From assembly GCA_944324795.1 (NCBI GenBank), contig CALUXR010000017.1:1-39821 (forward strand): a DNA stretch of 39,821 nt, read 5' to 3'. The notes beneath the pieces are model-generated. The model had not been told where the DNA came from. It ran no database searches and was given only the letters and a program-made list of their open reading frames with translations. Shown piece after piece: positions 8,931 to 17,361 of the stretch. The stretch is from an uncultured Acholeplasmatales bacterium. GTDB lineage: Bacteria; Bacillota_I; Bacilli_A; Acholeplasmatales; Anaeroplasmataceae. A program made the position numbers and the translations under genes. How positions within the stretch are numbered: the stretch's first letter is position 1; each line of letters opens with the position of its first letter.

Positions 8931-10529
8931 TTATTTAACTATAGCTATACTATATGATGGTAATAAAATTGTGCCACTTTTTAACATACCGATATATCTA
9001 GTGTCATTATCTACTACTAGTTGACCTACAACATCATTAAAGCCATATGACTTATAATCTACTTCAAGGTCATCACTAGGTGAGAAATTAAAGACAATAC
9101 CTATTTCACTACCATTATAAGTTTTCTTGATAAATAATAATTTGTTATCTCTATCCATCGCTATTTTAGTTACTTTGCCCCTAGCAATTTCAGGATTTTG
9201 ATTTCTTATTAATAGACATTTTTTATAATAATTATAAATTGAAGTTTTAACTTTCATTTGAGTACTTACATAACCATGAGGATAACTTTCAACTGTCGCG
9301 CCACCTAAACTTGAACATTGGCCAACTCCGTCACCCCACATAATTGGAATTCTTACATTTTGGTCTGGTAAGTCACCAGCATTAGAACCAGTCATGCCAA
9401 CTTCATCACCATAATAAGTAAATGTTGAACCATTTAACATTTGAAGTAAGGCATATTGAAACTTATTTTTTCTAACATCAGTACCAGATGTTGTATATCT
9501 AGGTGTATCATGGTTATCAATAAATGGAGCAGGAATATTATTGCCAGCCATTTCTTCATTAGAAACTAAAGCATCATAATAGCTATTTAACATTCTGCCT
9601 TCTTGATTTACTGAATTAATAATTCCACTTGATGGGTTTGACACGCTTACATTAAAGTTAAAGAATGAATCAATACCACTTTCATAATATTGGCTAATAG
9701 CATCAGTTGATATGTCCCACATTTCACCAACAACATAAGCATTAGGATTTTTATCTTTAACACATTTGTTAATGTATGATAATAATTCAACATTTTTACT
9801 AGTGTTATTTAAATAATAATATTTGACCGCATCTAGTCTAAAGCCATCAAGTCCCATATCTAGATAATATTCGATTATGTTTTTAAATTCTTCTCTAACA
9901 TATGGACTATCACAATTAAATTCAGGCATACCAGAATCAAAATTAGATTCATAATAATAACCTTTACCATTTACTTCAGTATAACCACTTTTTTGAGTCG
10001 TTGAAAACACATAAAAATCTTTAAATTTTTCATCTTCTTCAGTTAAAGTTTGATTATTTAAAGTTTTTTCATAAGCTTCTTTAGCTTTAATAAACCATGA
10101 GTTATTACTTGCTGAATGGTTTAGTACTAAGTCTATAATTAATTTAATACCACGTTTGTGGCATTCATTTATTAGATTTTTAAAATCATCCATTGTGCCA
10201 TAAGATGGGTCTATTTCATAATAATCTTTTACATTATATTTATGATAACTAGACGATGTATTTATTGGCATTAACCAGATACCATTAAACCCTAAGTCTT
10301 TTATATAGTCTAGTTTAGCTGTAACACCATTTAAATCACCAATTCCATCACCATTTGAATCATAAAATGATCTAACATATATTTCATAATAATTACGATA
10401 ATTATCATCTATTATGTTAGTTGTAGTTAAATCTTCTTCTATTTCTTTGCCATATGGCGAATCACTACAACTTATTATTGTAAGAGCTAATATTACAGTT
10501 AAAATTAAAAGTAATATTTTTATAATCAT
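8931..10529 (-). CDS. GH13 alpha-amylase family lipoprotein
   Basis: Cleaves alpha-1,4 links in starch or maltodextrin at the cell surface. I start it at ATG 10529 (532 aa), preceded by AAAGG that overlaps the malG stop region; the open frame continues to 10562 inside malG. The signal peptide ends in lipobox IISC (Cys21). The GH13 barrel begins with YEIYVRSFYDSNGDGIGDL. Catalytic regions are DLVLNH, nucleophile Asp233 in GFRLD, Glu269 in VVGEMWD and Asp341 in FIDNHD. The overall form resembles lipoprotein alpha-amylases of the Halothermothrix AmyA type (GH13_36), but neopullulanase or alpha-glucosidase activity cannot be excluded. It sits between the permease genes and the ATPase gene, so it is co-transcribed with the importer that takes up its products. 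Confidence 0.92.
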   Translation of the reverse strand: MIIKILLLILTVILALTIISCSDSPYGKEIEEDLTTTNIIDDNYRNYYEIYVRSFYDSNGDGIGDLNGVTAKLDYIKDLGFNGIWLMPINTSSSYHKYNVKDYYEIDPSYGTMDDFKNLINECHKRGIKLIIDLVLNHSASNNSWFIKAKEAYEKTLNNQTLTEEDEKFKDFYVFSTTQKSGYTEVNGKGYYYESNFDSGMPEFNCDSPYVREEFKNIIEYYLDMGLDGFRLDAVKYYYLNNTSKNVELLSYINKCVKDKNPNAYVVGEMWDISTDAISQYYESGIDSFFNFNVSVSNPSSGIINSVNQEGRMLNSYYDALVSNEEMAGNNIPAPFIDNHDTPRYTTSGTDVRKNKFQYALLQMLNGSTFTYYGDEVGMTGSNAGDLPDQNVRIPIMWGDGVGQCSSLGGATVESYPHGYVSTQMKVKTSIYNYYKKCLLIRNQNPEIARGKVTKIAMDRDNKLLFIKKTYNGSEIGIVFNFSPSDDLEVDYKSYGFNDVVGQLVVDNDTRYIGMLKSGTILLPSYSIAIVK

Positions 10530-10533
10530 ATTT

Positions 10534-11421
10534 CTAACCTTTAACTGCGCCACCTGTAACACCTTCTACATAATAACTTTGTAAACAGAAGAATAATATA
10601 ACAATTGGAATAGATACAACTACACCTGCTGCGCAGAATACTGGGAAGTATTGAGTACCAGCTTCTTTTGATAGCATTTGTTGTAAACCTACAGCCACAT
10701 TCATAAGTTCTGTTCTACCACCAGCCATAACTGAAGCAAGCATATAATCACCCCATGGAGCTGTAAATGCAAGCAAAATAGTATAAACAACTATTGGTTT
10801 AGATAAAGGCATAATAACGCGCCAGAATATGGTGTTTTTATTTGCTCCATCTAGCATGGCTGCTTCATCTAATGAACGACTAATAGTGTCAAAGAAACCT
10901 TTAGCTACATAATAGTTCATTACACAACCGGATATGTAAACTAAAATTAAACCAAACAAACTTGGCATACCATTAGCAAGCCCGATTGAACTTAACATAT
11001 AATAAGTGATAATCATACCTAAGAAACCTGGGAACATTCCAATTATTAAGATAACTTTCATATATCCTTTTCTAGTTTTAAATCTTAATCTAGAAAATGA
11101 ATAAGCACTAACTAATGTTAAGACTGTATTTAACACTGAGACAATTAATGCTATACAAAATGTATTCAAATACCATCTCCAGAAAGGATAGGTCTTATCA
11201 GTGAATAAGAAAATATAATTATCAAAGGTAAATTCTTGAGGTATTAATAAGTTAGATTCATAAGTTACCGCAAATGATTGAATTAATAAATAAACGAAAG
11301 GACAGATCCAAATAATTGCTAAAAGAATTAAAAAGATATAAATAACTGTTTTAGATATTATTTCCTTTGTTCTTTTACCGCCTGACATATTAGAGGCTTG
11401 AAATACACTAAACTTTTTCAT
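10534..11421 (-). CDS. malG: maltodextrin ABC permease MalG
   Basis: Inner membrane subunit of the maltose/maltodextrin importer. The 295-residue protein has six hydrophobic segments and, around residues 190-210, the EAA loop (DEAAMLDGANKNTIFWRVIMP) that docks onto the ATPase. The N-terminus (to residue 22) is cytosolic and polar. The C-terminal FCLQSYYVEGVTGGAVKG tail is typical of MalG. The ATG overlaps the malF stop by one base (TAATG), a sign of coupled translation. It partners MalF, MalE and the ATPase at 6379-8916. Confidence 0.95.
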   Translation of the reverse strand: MKKFSVFQASNMSGGKRTKEIISKTVIYIFLILLAIIWICPFVYLLIQSFAVTYESNLLIPQEFTFDNYIFLFTDKTYPFWRWYLNTFCIALIVSVLNTVLTLVSAYSFSRLRFKTRKGYMKVILIIGMFPGFLGMIITYYMLSSIGLANGMPSLFGLILVYISGCVMNYYVAKGFFDTISRSLDEAAMLDGANKNTIFWRVIMPLSKPIVVYTILLAFTAPWGDYMLASVMAGGRTELMNVAVGLQQMLSKEAGTQYFPVFCAAGVVVSIPIVILFFCLQSYYVEGVTGGAVKG

Positions 11422-12962
11422 TATTGGAAATCCCCCTCATTCTTAACTGCATTACTTCTGCTATAGAAAAATAGAGATAATGTAGCTACAACAACGAATA
11501 CAATAATACCAATAACTGAAGCTACACCATAATCTTTAGATACTTCACCCATTGCTAGCTTATATAACCAAGTGATTAATAAGTCGGTTTGACCAGCGCC
11601 ATATACATATGTGCTTAGTGGTGCACCATTTACAGTTGTAAATGAAGGACTACCACCAGATAATAGGTAAATAACATTAAAGTTATTGATATTGCCAACA
11701 AAGTTAGATATTAAATATGGACCAGTTACAAATAGCATATATGGTAAGGTAATCTTAGCATACATCTTAAATTGACTAGCTCCATCAATACGAGCTGATT
11801 CATATAAGTCTTGAGGAATATTCATTAAGATACCAGAACACATTAGCATAGTATATGGAATACCTATCCACATGTTAACTACAATTATAGTAATCTTAGT
11901 GATTAATCCATCTTCTAAGAATCTAATATTTTCACTAATTATTCCGACATTTCTTAATAAAGCATTAAGACCGCCAGTTTCAGTTTTTAAAAATTGTGAT
12001 AAGAATAATAAAGATATAAATTGAGGAACAGCGATAGTTGTAATTAAAACTGTACGCCATAGCTTTTTAAATCTAATACCCTTCTTATTGATAATCATAG
12101 CTACAATCATACCTAAAAAATAGTTTGTGAATGTAGCAAATATTGCCCAAATCAAAGTCCATAATAAGATTTGCATGAAAACCCCTGCGAATTGACTAGA
12201 ATCTCCTCCAGCCATACCAAATAGCTTTTGGAAATTATAAGTGCCAACCCAATCAAACAAAACTCTTGGATTTTGATATGTCGATGAATAGTTAGTAAAA
12301 CCAACTAAAATCATTACAAATAATGGGATTATGGTAAACATCACAACCCCAAGTGTTGGGAAAGCAAGTAAGACTTTGTGAAAGTTTTTACCTACTAAAC
12401 TATTTAAAGTTTCTTTATCACCAACATGTTTACCAATTTTTTCTAAATTTTCTAATTCTCTATTTTCATTAATTTGAATAGACCATAAGAAAATTAAAAT
12501 ACCTATTAAAATTAAGGTTATAACAAAATTTAATAAAATTAATAAACTATCATCTTTAAATTCCGCTATTTCAATGCCTAAAGTAGGATCAACATAAACT
12601 GTTTGGGCTACATAACCAAATGTCGCAATCTTAGCTATTGCGTTAGCACCAACAGTTACCATAAAGATGACAAAGGCTATTTCATAAATTAAATACATAC
12701 ATCCTTTAATTAATGATTTTCTTGATAAGTGTCCAAACCCCATAACTAGATAACTAGTTCTTGTCTTATAGTCACCACCAACAAAAATTTCATATAAATT
12801 AACAAAGTAATTTATGATAGCGCTACCAATTTTTTTGAATAAAATAACTAGAGTGCTGCTAAAGAATTTAGCAACTCCTCTAGGTATTGCCTTAAAAAAA
12901 TCTAAAATTTTATATAAAATTCTCTTATAACTAGGGAGTGCAAGGTATTCGATTGTCGTCAT
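11421..12962 (-). CDS. malF: maltodextrin ABC permease MalF
   Basis: Second membrane subunit of the maltodextrin importer, 513 residues, matching the long MalF form rather than the 290-residue MsmF/LacF form. A basic amphipathic N-terminus is followed by early membrane helices at about 84-105 and 130-160, a cytosolic stretch, and the core permease with the EAA loop (YESARIDGASQFKMYAKITLP) around 385-405. GAGQTDLLITWLY near the C-terminus is also family-typical. It is preceded by AGGAGG and separated from malE by 76 bases that contain a strong hairpin (12992-13020). Confidence 0.95.
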   Translation of the reverse strand: MTTIEYLALPSYKRILYKILDFFKAIPRGVAKFFSSTLVILFKKIGSAIINYFVNLYEIFVGGDYKTRTSYLVMGFGHLSRKSLIKGCMYLIYEIAFVIFMVTVGANAIAKIATFGYVAQTVYVDPTLGIEIAEFKDDSLLILLNFVITLILIGILIFLWSIQINENRELENLEKIGKHVGDKETLNSLVGKNFHKVLLAFPTLGVVMFTIIPLFVMILVGFTNYSSTYQNPRVLFDWVGTYNFQKLFGMAGGDSSQFAGVFMQILLWTLIWAIFATFTNYFLGMIVAMIINKKGIRFKKLWRTVLITTIAVPQFISLLFLSQFLKTETGGLNALLRNVGIISENIRFLEDGLITKITIIVVNMWIGIPYTMLMCSGILMNIPQDLYESARIDGASQFKMYAKITLPYMLFVTGPYLISNFVGNINNFNVIYLLSGGSPSFTTVNGAPLSTYVYGAGQTDLLITWLYKLAMGEVSKDYGVASVIGIIVFVVVATLSLFFYSRSNAVKNEGDFQ

Positions 12963-12991
12963 AAAATACTCCTCCTTTATAACAAGAAATA

Positions 12992-13020
12992 CATAGTAGG
13001 GCTTTAAAGCCCATACTATG
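12992..13020 (-). promoter_or_regulatory. malE-malF intergenic hairpin
   Basis: CATAGTA-GGGC (12992-13002) pairs with GCCC-TACTATG (13009-13020) with one bulged base and a 6-nt loop, 11 base pairs in all. On the minus-strand transcript it lies between the malE stop (13039) and malF. The sequence after it is U-rich but has no continuous U run, so it fits a partial terminator or an exonuclease-blocking 3' hairpin that keeps malE mRNA more abundant than malFG. Confidence 0.75.
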
Positions 13021-13038
13021 CATTATTAAATTGTTTTT

Positions 13039-14286
13039 TTATTGACTAGCTTTAATAGAATCATTTAAAGTTTTAGCATAAGTTGCTATTTCTTCTAAAG
13101 TAAATGAACCATCTGCAATTGCTGTATAAAGAGTATTTGGAGCTGTCCAGTAGTTTCCTGGTACTGCAGTTTGAGCATGTGCGAATTCTTGTTGAGCAAT
13201 TAAAACTTTAACATTTGGATCTGACGTTACTTCAGGGTTTGCTGCAGCAGCTTTATTACATGGTGCAATGCCATTTTTTTCAAATCTAGCTAATTGTGAT
13301 TCTTCGTTTGATAAATATTTAGCTAATTCATGAGCAGCCACTAATCTATCATTATCACCTTGACTAACTTGAGGGTTAACGCCTAATAATTTACCACCTA
13401 AGAAAGCACCTAAGTGTTTTGTATCGCCATCAACTGTTACTGTTGGCATTACAGCACAACCATAATTGTCGCCTAATGCTTCTTTATATGCTGCAATATC
13501 CCAAGTACCTGCTATACAAGCTACTAAGTTATTAGATGGAGTTGGAGCAGCCATTTCATTTTGCCATGCATCACTTTTCATAATTTGATACATAGCTTTA
13601 ATAGCTTTTTGACCAGCTTCGCCATCAAAGTCAGCAGAAACACTAGTTATAGCGCCGTCTTCATCAAATACCATTTTATAATCAGCACCATATGTAAATA
13701 GTGCGCCAGCTGACCAGAATGCTTCACCTAGGTTATAACCTACATACTTATCATGTGCGGCTGCCTTTTCTAACATAGTTTCAATAGATTTAACATCTTC
13801 AGCTGTATAGAATGATGTATCATATTGAACATAGTATGTATTATCACCGGTATATGGATAAGCATATAAGTTTTCATTAAATGTCGCTAAAGATACACCA
13901 AGTTCTGAGTTGTTTTCTGTTACGAAATCAGCATTATCACCAACTAGTCTAGCTAATGCACCTTTTTGATATAAGACTGTAATTTTATCTGATGCAAATT
14001 CATATACATCTGGTCCTACTACCCAGTCTAATACTTCACTATCAACCTTATCGGCACCATGTGCTACATATGTGATATTATAAGTATTTTCATCACCTAA
14101 AGATTTACGATATTGTTTAAATTTTTCAAATAAACTCTCATTAAATTCTTGGTCAGATGCCGCACCTGAATAAGTTAAGTTAATAGTCTTTGGACCATCA
14201 CTTCCTTCGTCGCCACCACCGCCACCACAGGCAGCTAAGCTTAGTGTTAATAAACCAACACCCATTAAAGCAAATAATTTTTTCAT
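13039..14286 (-). CDS. malE: maltose/maltodextrin-binding lipoprotein
   Basis: Extracellular solute-binding protein (family 1) delivering maltodextrins to MalFG. The signal peptide ends in lipobox LAAC (Cys20), followed by a flexible Gly/Asp linker. The mature protein of about 395 residues has the two-lobe binding-protein layout, with family-typical stretches such as YAYPYTGDNTYYVQYD, GTWDIAAYKEALG and KYLSNEESQLARFEKNG. Many exposed aromatic residues fit oligosaccharide stacking. The gene is preceded by AGGAGG and bracketed by hairpins at 14326-14347 and 12992-13020. Substrate identity rests on the surrounding malQ, phosphorylase, amylase and pullulanase genes. Confidence 0.93.
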   Translation of the reverse strand: MKKLFALMGVGLLTLSLAACGGGGGDEGSDGPKTINLTYSGAASDQEFNESLFEKFKQYRKSLGDENTYNITYVAHGADKVDSEVLDWVVGPDVYEFASDKITVLYQKGALARLVGDNADFVTENNSELGVSLATFNENLYAYPYTGDNTYYVQYDTSFYTAEDVKSIETMLEKAAAHDKYVGYNLGEAFWSAGALFTYGADYKMVFDEDGAITSVSADFDGEAGQKAIKAMYQIMKSDAWQNEMAAPTPSNNLVACIAGTWDIAAYKEALGDNYGCAVMPTVTVDGDTKHLGAFLGGKLLGVNPQVSQGDNDRLVAAHELAKYLSNEESQLARFEKNGIAPCNKAAAANPEVTSDPNVKVLIAQQEFAHAQTAVPGNYWTAPNTLYTAIADGSFTLEEIATYAKTLNDSIKASQ

Positions 14287-14325
14287 CCTTTTTTACCTCC
14301 TAATATTAAAATATTTGCTGTTTTG

Positions 14326-14347
14326 ATTAATCTATTGCTAGATTAAT
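14326..14347 (-). promoter_or_regulatory. hairpin upstream of malE
   Basis: In the minus-strand RNA, ATTAATCUA and UAGAUUAAU form a perfect 9-bp stem capped by GCAA, a GNRA tetraloop. It spans the stop codon of the HAD gene and lies about 40 bases before the malE start. No U run follows, so it is not a terminator; a 5' stabiliser or processing site is the likelier role. Confidence 0.6.
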
Positions 14348-15019
14348 TTCCTTAATTAATTTTGCTATCTTCTTAGAATCAAACCCTTTTAATTTTTCTT
14401 TATAATCGTTTTTTGGTGTTAAATTTGATTCTATAAAGATAGTTTTAAAATTTAATGATTTAGCTGGTAATATATCGCATTCTAAATCGTTACCTATCAT
14501 TAAATAATGACTAGCCATAGGGGTTTTTAGTTTGGCTTTTTTAAAGAATTCTAAATTAGGTTTTTTAATACCATAATCGCTTGATATGAAGATTTTCTTA
14601 AAATAATCTTTAATTCCTAATTCTTCTAATTCTTTTAAGGTAAAGATTGTTTGAGCATTTGATAAAACATAAAGATTATAATCATTATTGTTTTTTAGTT
14701 CTTCTAATAGTTCAATTACCCCGTCATATAATTTAATGTATTTAGTTGATAATTTGCGAAAATTATAAGCTATATCATCAATTATTAACATTTTATCTAT
14801 TCCCTTAAATAATTTTGTAAATACATCAATTAGTTCAATTTCTTCTTTTTTCTTTTCTAATTTTTTAACTAACTTATAATATTTTTTCTTTAGTTTTAAA
14901 GGTTTATATATTTTGTATTTAGAAACGTATTTACTAAAATTATTCCAAAAAGTAATATCTTCTTCATCTGTACAAATATCTATTAAAGTTCCATATAAAT
15001 CAAAATAAATGTTTGTTAT
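14327..15019 (-). CDS. HAD-superfamily phosphatase, apparent AUA start
   Basis: Predicted phosphatase of HAD subfamily IA, cytosolic, 230 residues. The first ATG in frame is at 14791, but that would remove motif I. The same frame stays open upstream through 76 more codons and contains NIYFDLYGTLIDI, the canonical motif I with nucleophile Asp at residue 7, followed by a helical cap. The only codon with correct spacing (7 bases) from the strong AGGGGAGGG site is ATA at 15017-15019; no ATG, GTG or TTG is available there. Motif II is LSNAQ, the motif III Lys is in GIKKPN, and motif IV is IGNDLECDI. The gene sits between phosphorylase and malE, so a sugar phosphate made during maltodextrin breakdown may be the substrate, but this is inference. 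Confidence 0.8.
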   Translation of the reverse strand: MTNIYFDLYGTLIDICTDEEDITFWNNFSKYVSKYKIYKPLKLKKKYYKLVKKLEKKKEEIELIDVFTKLFKGIDKMLIIDDIAYNFRKLSTKYIKLYDGVIELLEELKNNNDYNLYVLSNAQTIFTLKELEELGIKDYFKKIFISSDYGIKKPNLEFFKKAKLKTPMASHYLMIGNDLECDILPAKSLNFKTIFIESNLTPKNDYKEKLKGFDSKKIAKLIKEINLAID

Positions 15020-15062
15020 GTATAACCCTCCCCTTATATTTTTTACCTAAAAAAACTAAAGT

Positions 15063-17360
15063 TTATTTTAGATGCCAAATCAGTTTATTATAATCAAGGA
15101 TTGAACGGTCTGATGAAAATTTAGCGGCTGATGCCATATTTATTAAACATTTTTCATAGAATATATCTCTACCATACTCTTGATTGGCTCTCAATTTAGT
15201 TTTAATATAAGAATCAAAATCTGCTAAAACTAAATAATTATCTGGGTTGTTGCCATTTAATAATGAATCATAAATAGCTTTAAATACACCGCTTCCTAAA
15301 TCATCAAGTGTACCATCAATTAAAGATTCAACCACTCTTTTTAATTTTGGATTATTTTCTAATAATTCACAAGGATTATAATTTTCTTTTACTTTAGCTA
15401 CTTCTCTAACATTTAAGCCAAAAATGTAGTTATTATTAAACCCAGCTTCTTCTGCTATCTCAACATTAGCTCCATCTAGTGTCCCAATTGTAGGGGTACC
15501 ATTTAACATAAACTTCATATTAGAGGTTCCGCTAGCTTCCATTCCAGCCATTGAAATTTGTTCAGATAAATCAGCTGCACAAACTATTTTTTCAGCATAT
15601 GATACATTATAGTTAGCTACAAACACAACTTTTAATATTTTGCTAACCTCAGGATCATTATTTACTAAGTCCGCTATCGTGTTAATATATTTAATAATAG
15701 CTTTAGCCATATAATAACCTGGTGCTGATTTAGCGCCAAAAATAAAGGCTGTAGGTTTAAAGTCTTTAATTGAGCCATCTTTAATACCATAATAGATATA
15801 TAGAATGCTAAAGGCATTTAAAAGTTGTCTTTTATATTCGTGTAATCTTTTTACTTGAACATCAAACATAAAGTCAGTTGGTATTAAGATGTTATCATGT
15901 TTATAAATATAATCACTTAAAATCTTTTTATTTTTTTGTTTTATAATTTTAAATTTTTCTAAGAATCTTTTATCAGTTACATAGCTTTTGACTTTAGATA
16001 ATTCATCTAAATTACAAATCCATTTATCTCCAATTAAAGAACAAATTTCTTTAGTTAAATTTGGGTTATTCAATACTAACCATCTTCTTGGCGTTATTCC
16101 ATTTGTTACATTTTCAAACTTATCGGGATATAAGTTATACCAATCTTTAAAAGTATCAGCTTTTAAAATATTAGTATGAATCTCAGCTACCCCATTTACT
16201 TTAGCTGCTACAAAGATTGCTAGATTAGCCATATGTACTAAATTATCTTTAATAATGTAATATTTAGTATTATCTAATGTGTTATCAATAATATCTTGTA
16301 ATTTGATAATTTCAGTTAATACATCAGGTAAATATTTTTCTAACATCTCAACTGGCCATTTTTCTAATGCTTCACCCATTATTGTATGATTAGTAAAGTT
16401 AAATAATTGATGACATATCTCTAAAGCTTCATTAAAAGACAAACCTTCTTTTTGTAACAATCTTAAATATTCTGGTATAGCTAGAGTTGGATGAGTATCA
16501 TTTAATTGGAATATTTGATATTTAGCTATATCTTTTAAACTATGTTTTTTAGTTTTATATTTAGCTAAAACATCTTGAAGTGAGGCCGAAACCATAAAAT
16601 ATTCTTGTCTTAATCTTAAAACTTTGCCAAGATATGTATTATCATTAGGATATAAGACAGCTGTGATTTCTTTAGCATTATATTCATTAATTGCATTTTC
16701 GCTACCTTGCATATTATCAAAGGCTTTAAAATCAAAATCTTCATAAGCCTCGCTTTGCCATAGTCTTAAAGTATTAACTACCTTACTATCATAACCAATA
16801 ACTGGCATGTCATAAGGGATAGCCTTTACCTTCATATCTGAAAATTCAACTATTCTTGCATCTTCATCACGTCTAATTGAGAATGGGTCACCCCACTTTA
16901 GCCAATCATCAGCTTCTTCATTTTGAAAACCATTGATAAAGTTTTGTTTAAACAAACCGAAACGATATCTTATGCCATAACCATCTAAAGGAATACCTTT
17001 AGTGGCTGCTGATTCTAAAAAACAAGCTGCAAGCCTTCCGAGACCACCATTACCTAAAGCGGCATCTTCAACTTCTTCAAATTCATTTAAATCAATATGA
17101 AAATTAGCTAGTGAGTTTTTAACATCTTCAGTCATTTTCATATTTAGTAAGTTAGCATATACAAGTCGTCCTATTAAGAATTCGGCAGAGAGATAACCAC
17201 ATTTCTTAATGTCGGCACATCTTGTATTATGCCAATCATTACTTACTTTTAACATTATTAATTTAGATATTACATTATAAAGCTGTTTGACATTAGCTTC
17301 TTTTACATCTATTTGATATTCTAACCTCATCAGTTCTTCTATTTCTTTTATATAATCCAT
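15063..17360 (-). CDS. malP: maltodextrin/glycogen phosphorylase
   Basis: PLP-dependent phosphorylase releasing glucose-1-phosphate from the ends of maltodextrins (GT35), cytosolic. Start is ATG 17360 (765 aa), placed after AGGAGG that overlaps the malQ stop; the frame upstream to 17393 lies inside malQ. The C-terminal third carries EASGTSNMKFMLNGT with the PLP lysine (Lys616), then IGTLDGANVEI. NDTHPTLAIPE and RLRQEYFMVSASLQD are also family signatures. The length fits the shorter maltodextrin type without a long regulatory N-terminus. It acts with MalQ: MalQ lengthens short chains which this enzyme then degrades. glgP would be an equally fair symbol. Confidence 0.96.
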   Translation of the reverse strand: MDYIKEIEELMRLEYQIDVKEANVKQLYNVISKLIMLKVSNDWHNTRCADIKKCGYLSAEFLIGRLVYANLLNMKMTEDVKNSLANFHIDLNEFEEVEDAALGNGGLGRLAACFLESAATKGIPLDGYGIRYRFGLFKQNFINGFQNEEADDWLKWGDPFSIRRDEDARIVEFSDMKVKAIPYDMPVIGYDSKVVNTLRLWQSEAYEDFDFKAFDNMQGSENAINEYNAKEITAVLYPNDNTYLGKVLRLRQEYFMVSASLQDVLAKYKTKKHSLKDIAKYQIFQLNDTHPTLAIPEYLRLLQKEGLSFNEALEICHQLFNFTNHTIMGEALEKWPVEMLEKYLPDVLTEIIKLQDIIDNTLDNTKYYIIKDNLVHMANLAIFVAAKVNGVAEIHTNILKADTFKDWYNLYPDKFENVTNGITPRRWLVLNNPNLTKEICSLIGDKWICNLDELSKVKSYVTDKRFLEKFKIIKQKNKKILSDYIYKHDNILIPTDFMFDVQVKRLHEYKRQLLNAFSILYIYYGIKDGSIKDFKPTAFIFGAKSAPGYYMAKAIIKYINTIADLVNNDPEVSKILKVVFVANYNVSYAEKIVCAADLSEQISMAGMEASGTSNMKFMLNGTPTIGTLDGANVEIAEEAGFNNNYIFGLNVREVAKVKENYNPCELLENNPKLKRVVESLIDGTLDDLGSGVFKAIYDSLLNGNNPDNYLVLADFDSYIKTKLRANQEYGRDIFYEKCLINMASAAKFSSDRSILDYNKLIWHLK

Positions 17361-17361
17361 T

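Noticed and set aside
12992-13020. Full transcription terminator after malE
   Set aside because: No continuous U run follows the stem, and malF, malG and later genes have no obvious own promoter.
14327-14791. HAD gene starting at the first ATG (154 aa)
   Set aside because: It would lack the catalytic Asp motif, and the frame upstream is coding with a well-placed ribosome-binding site at an ATA.
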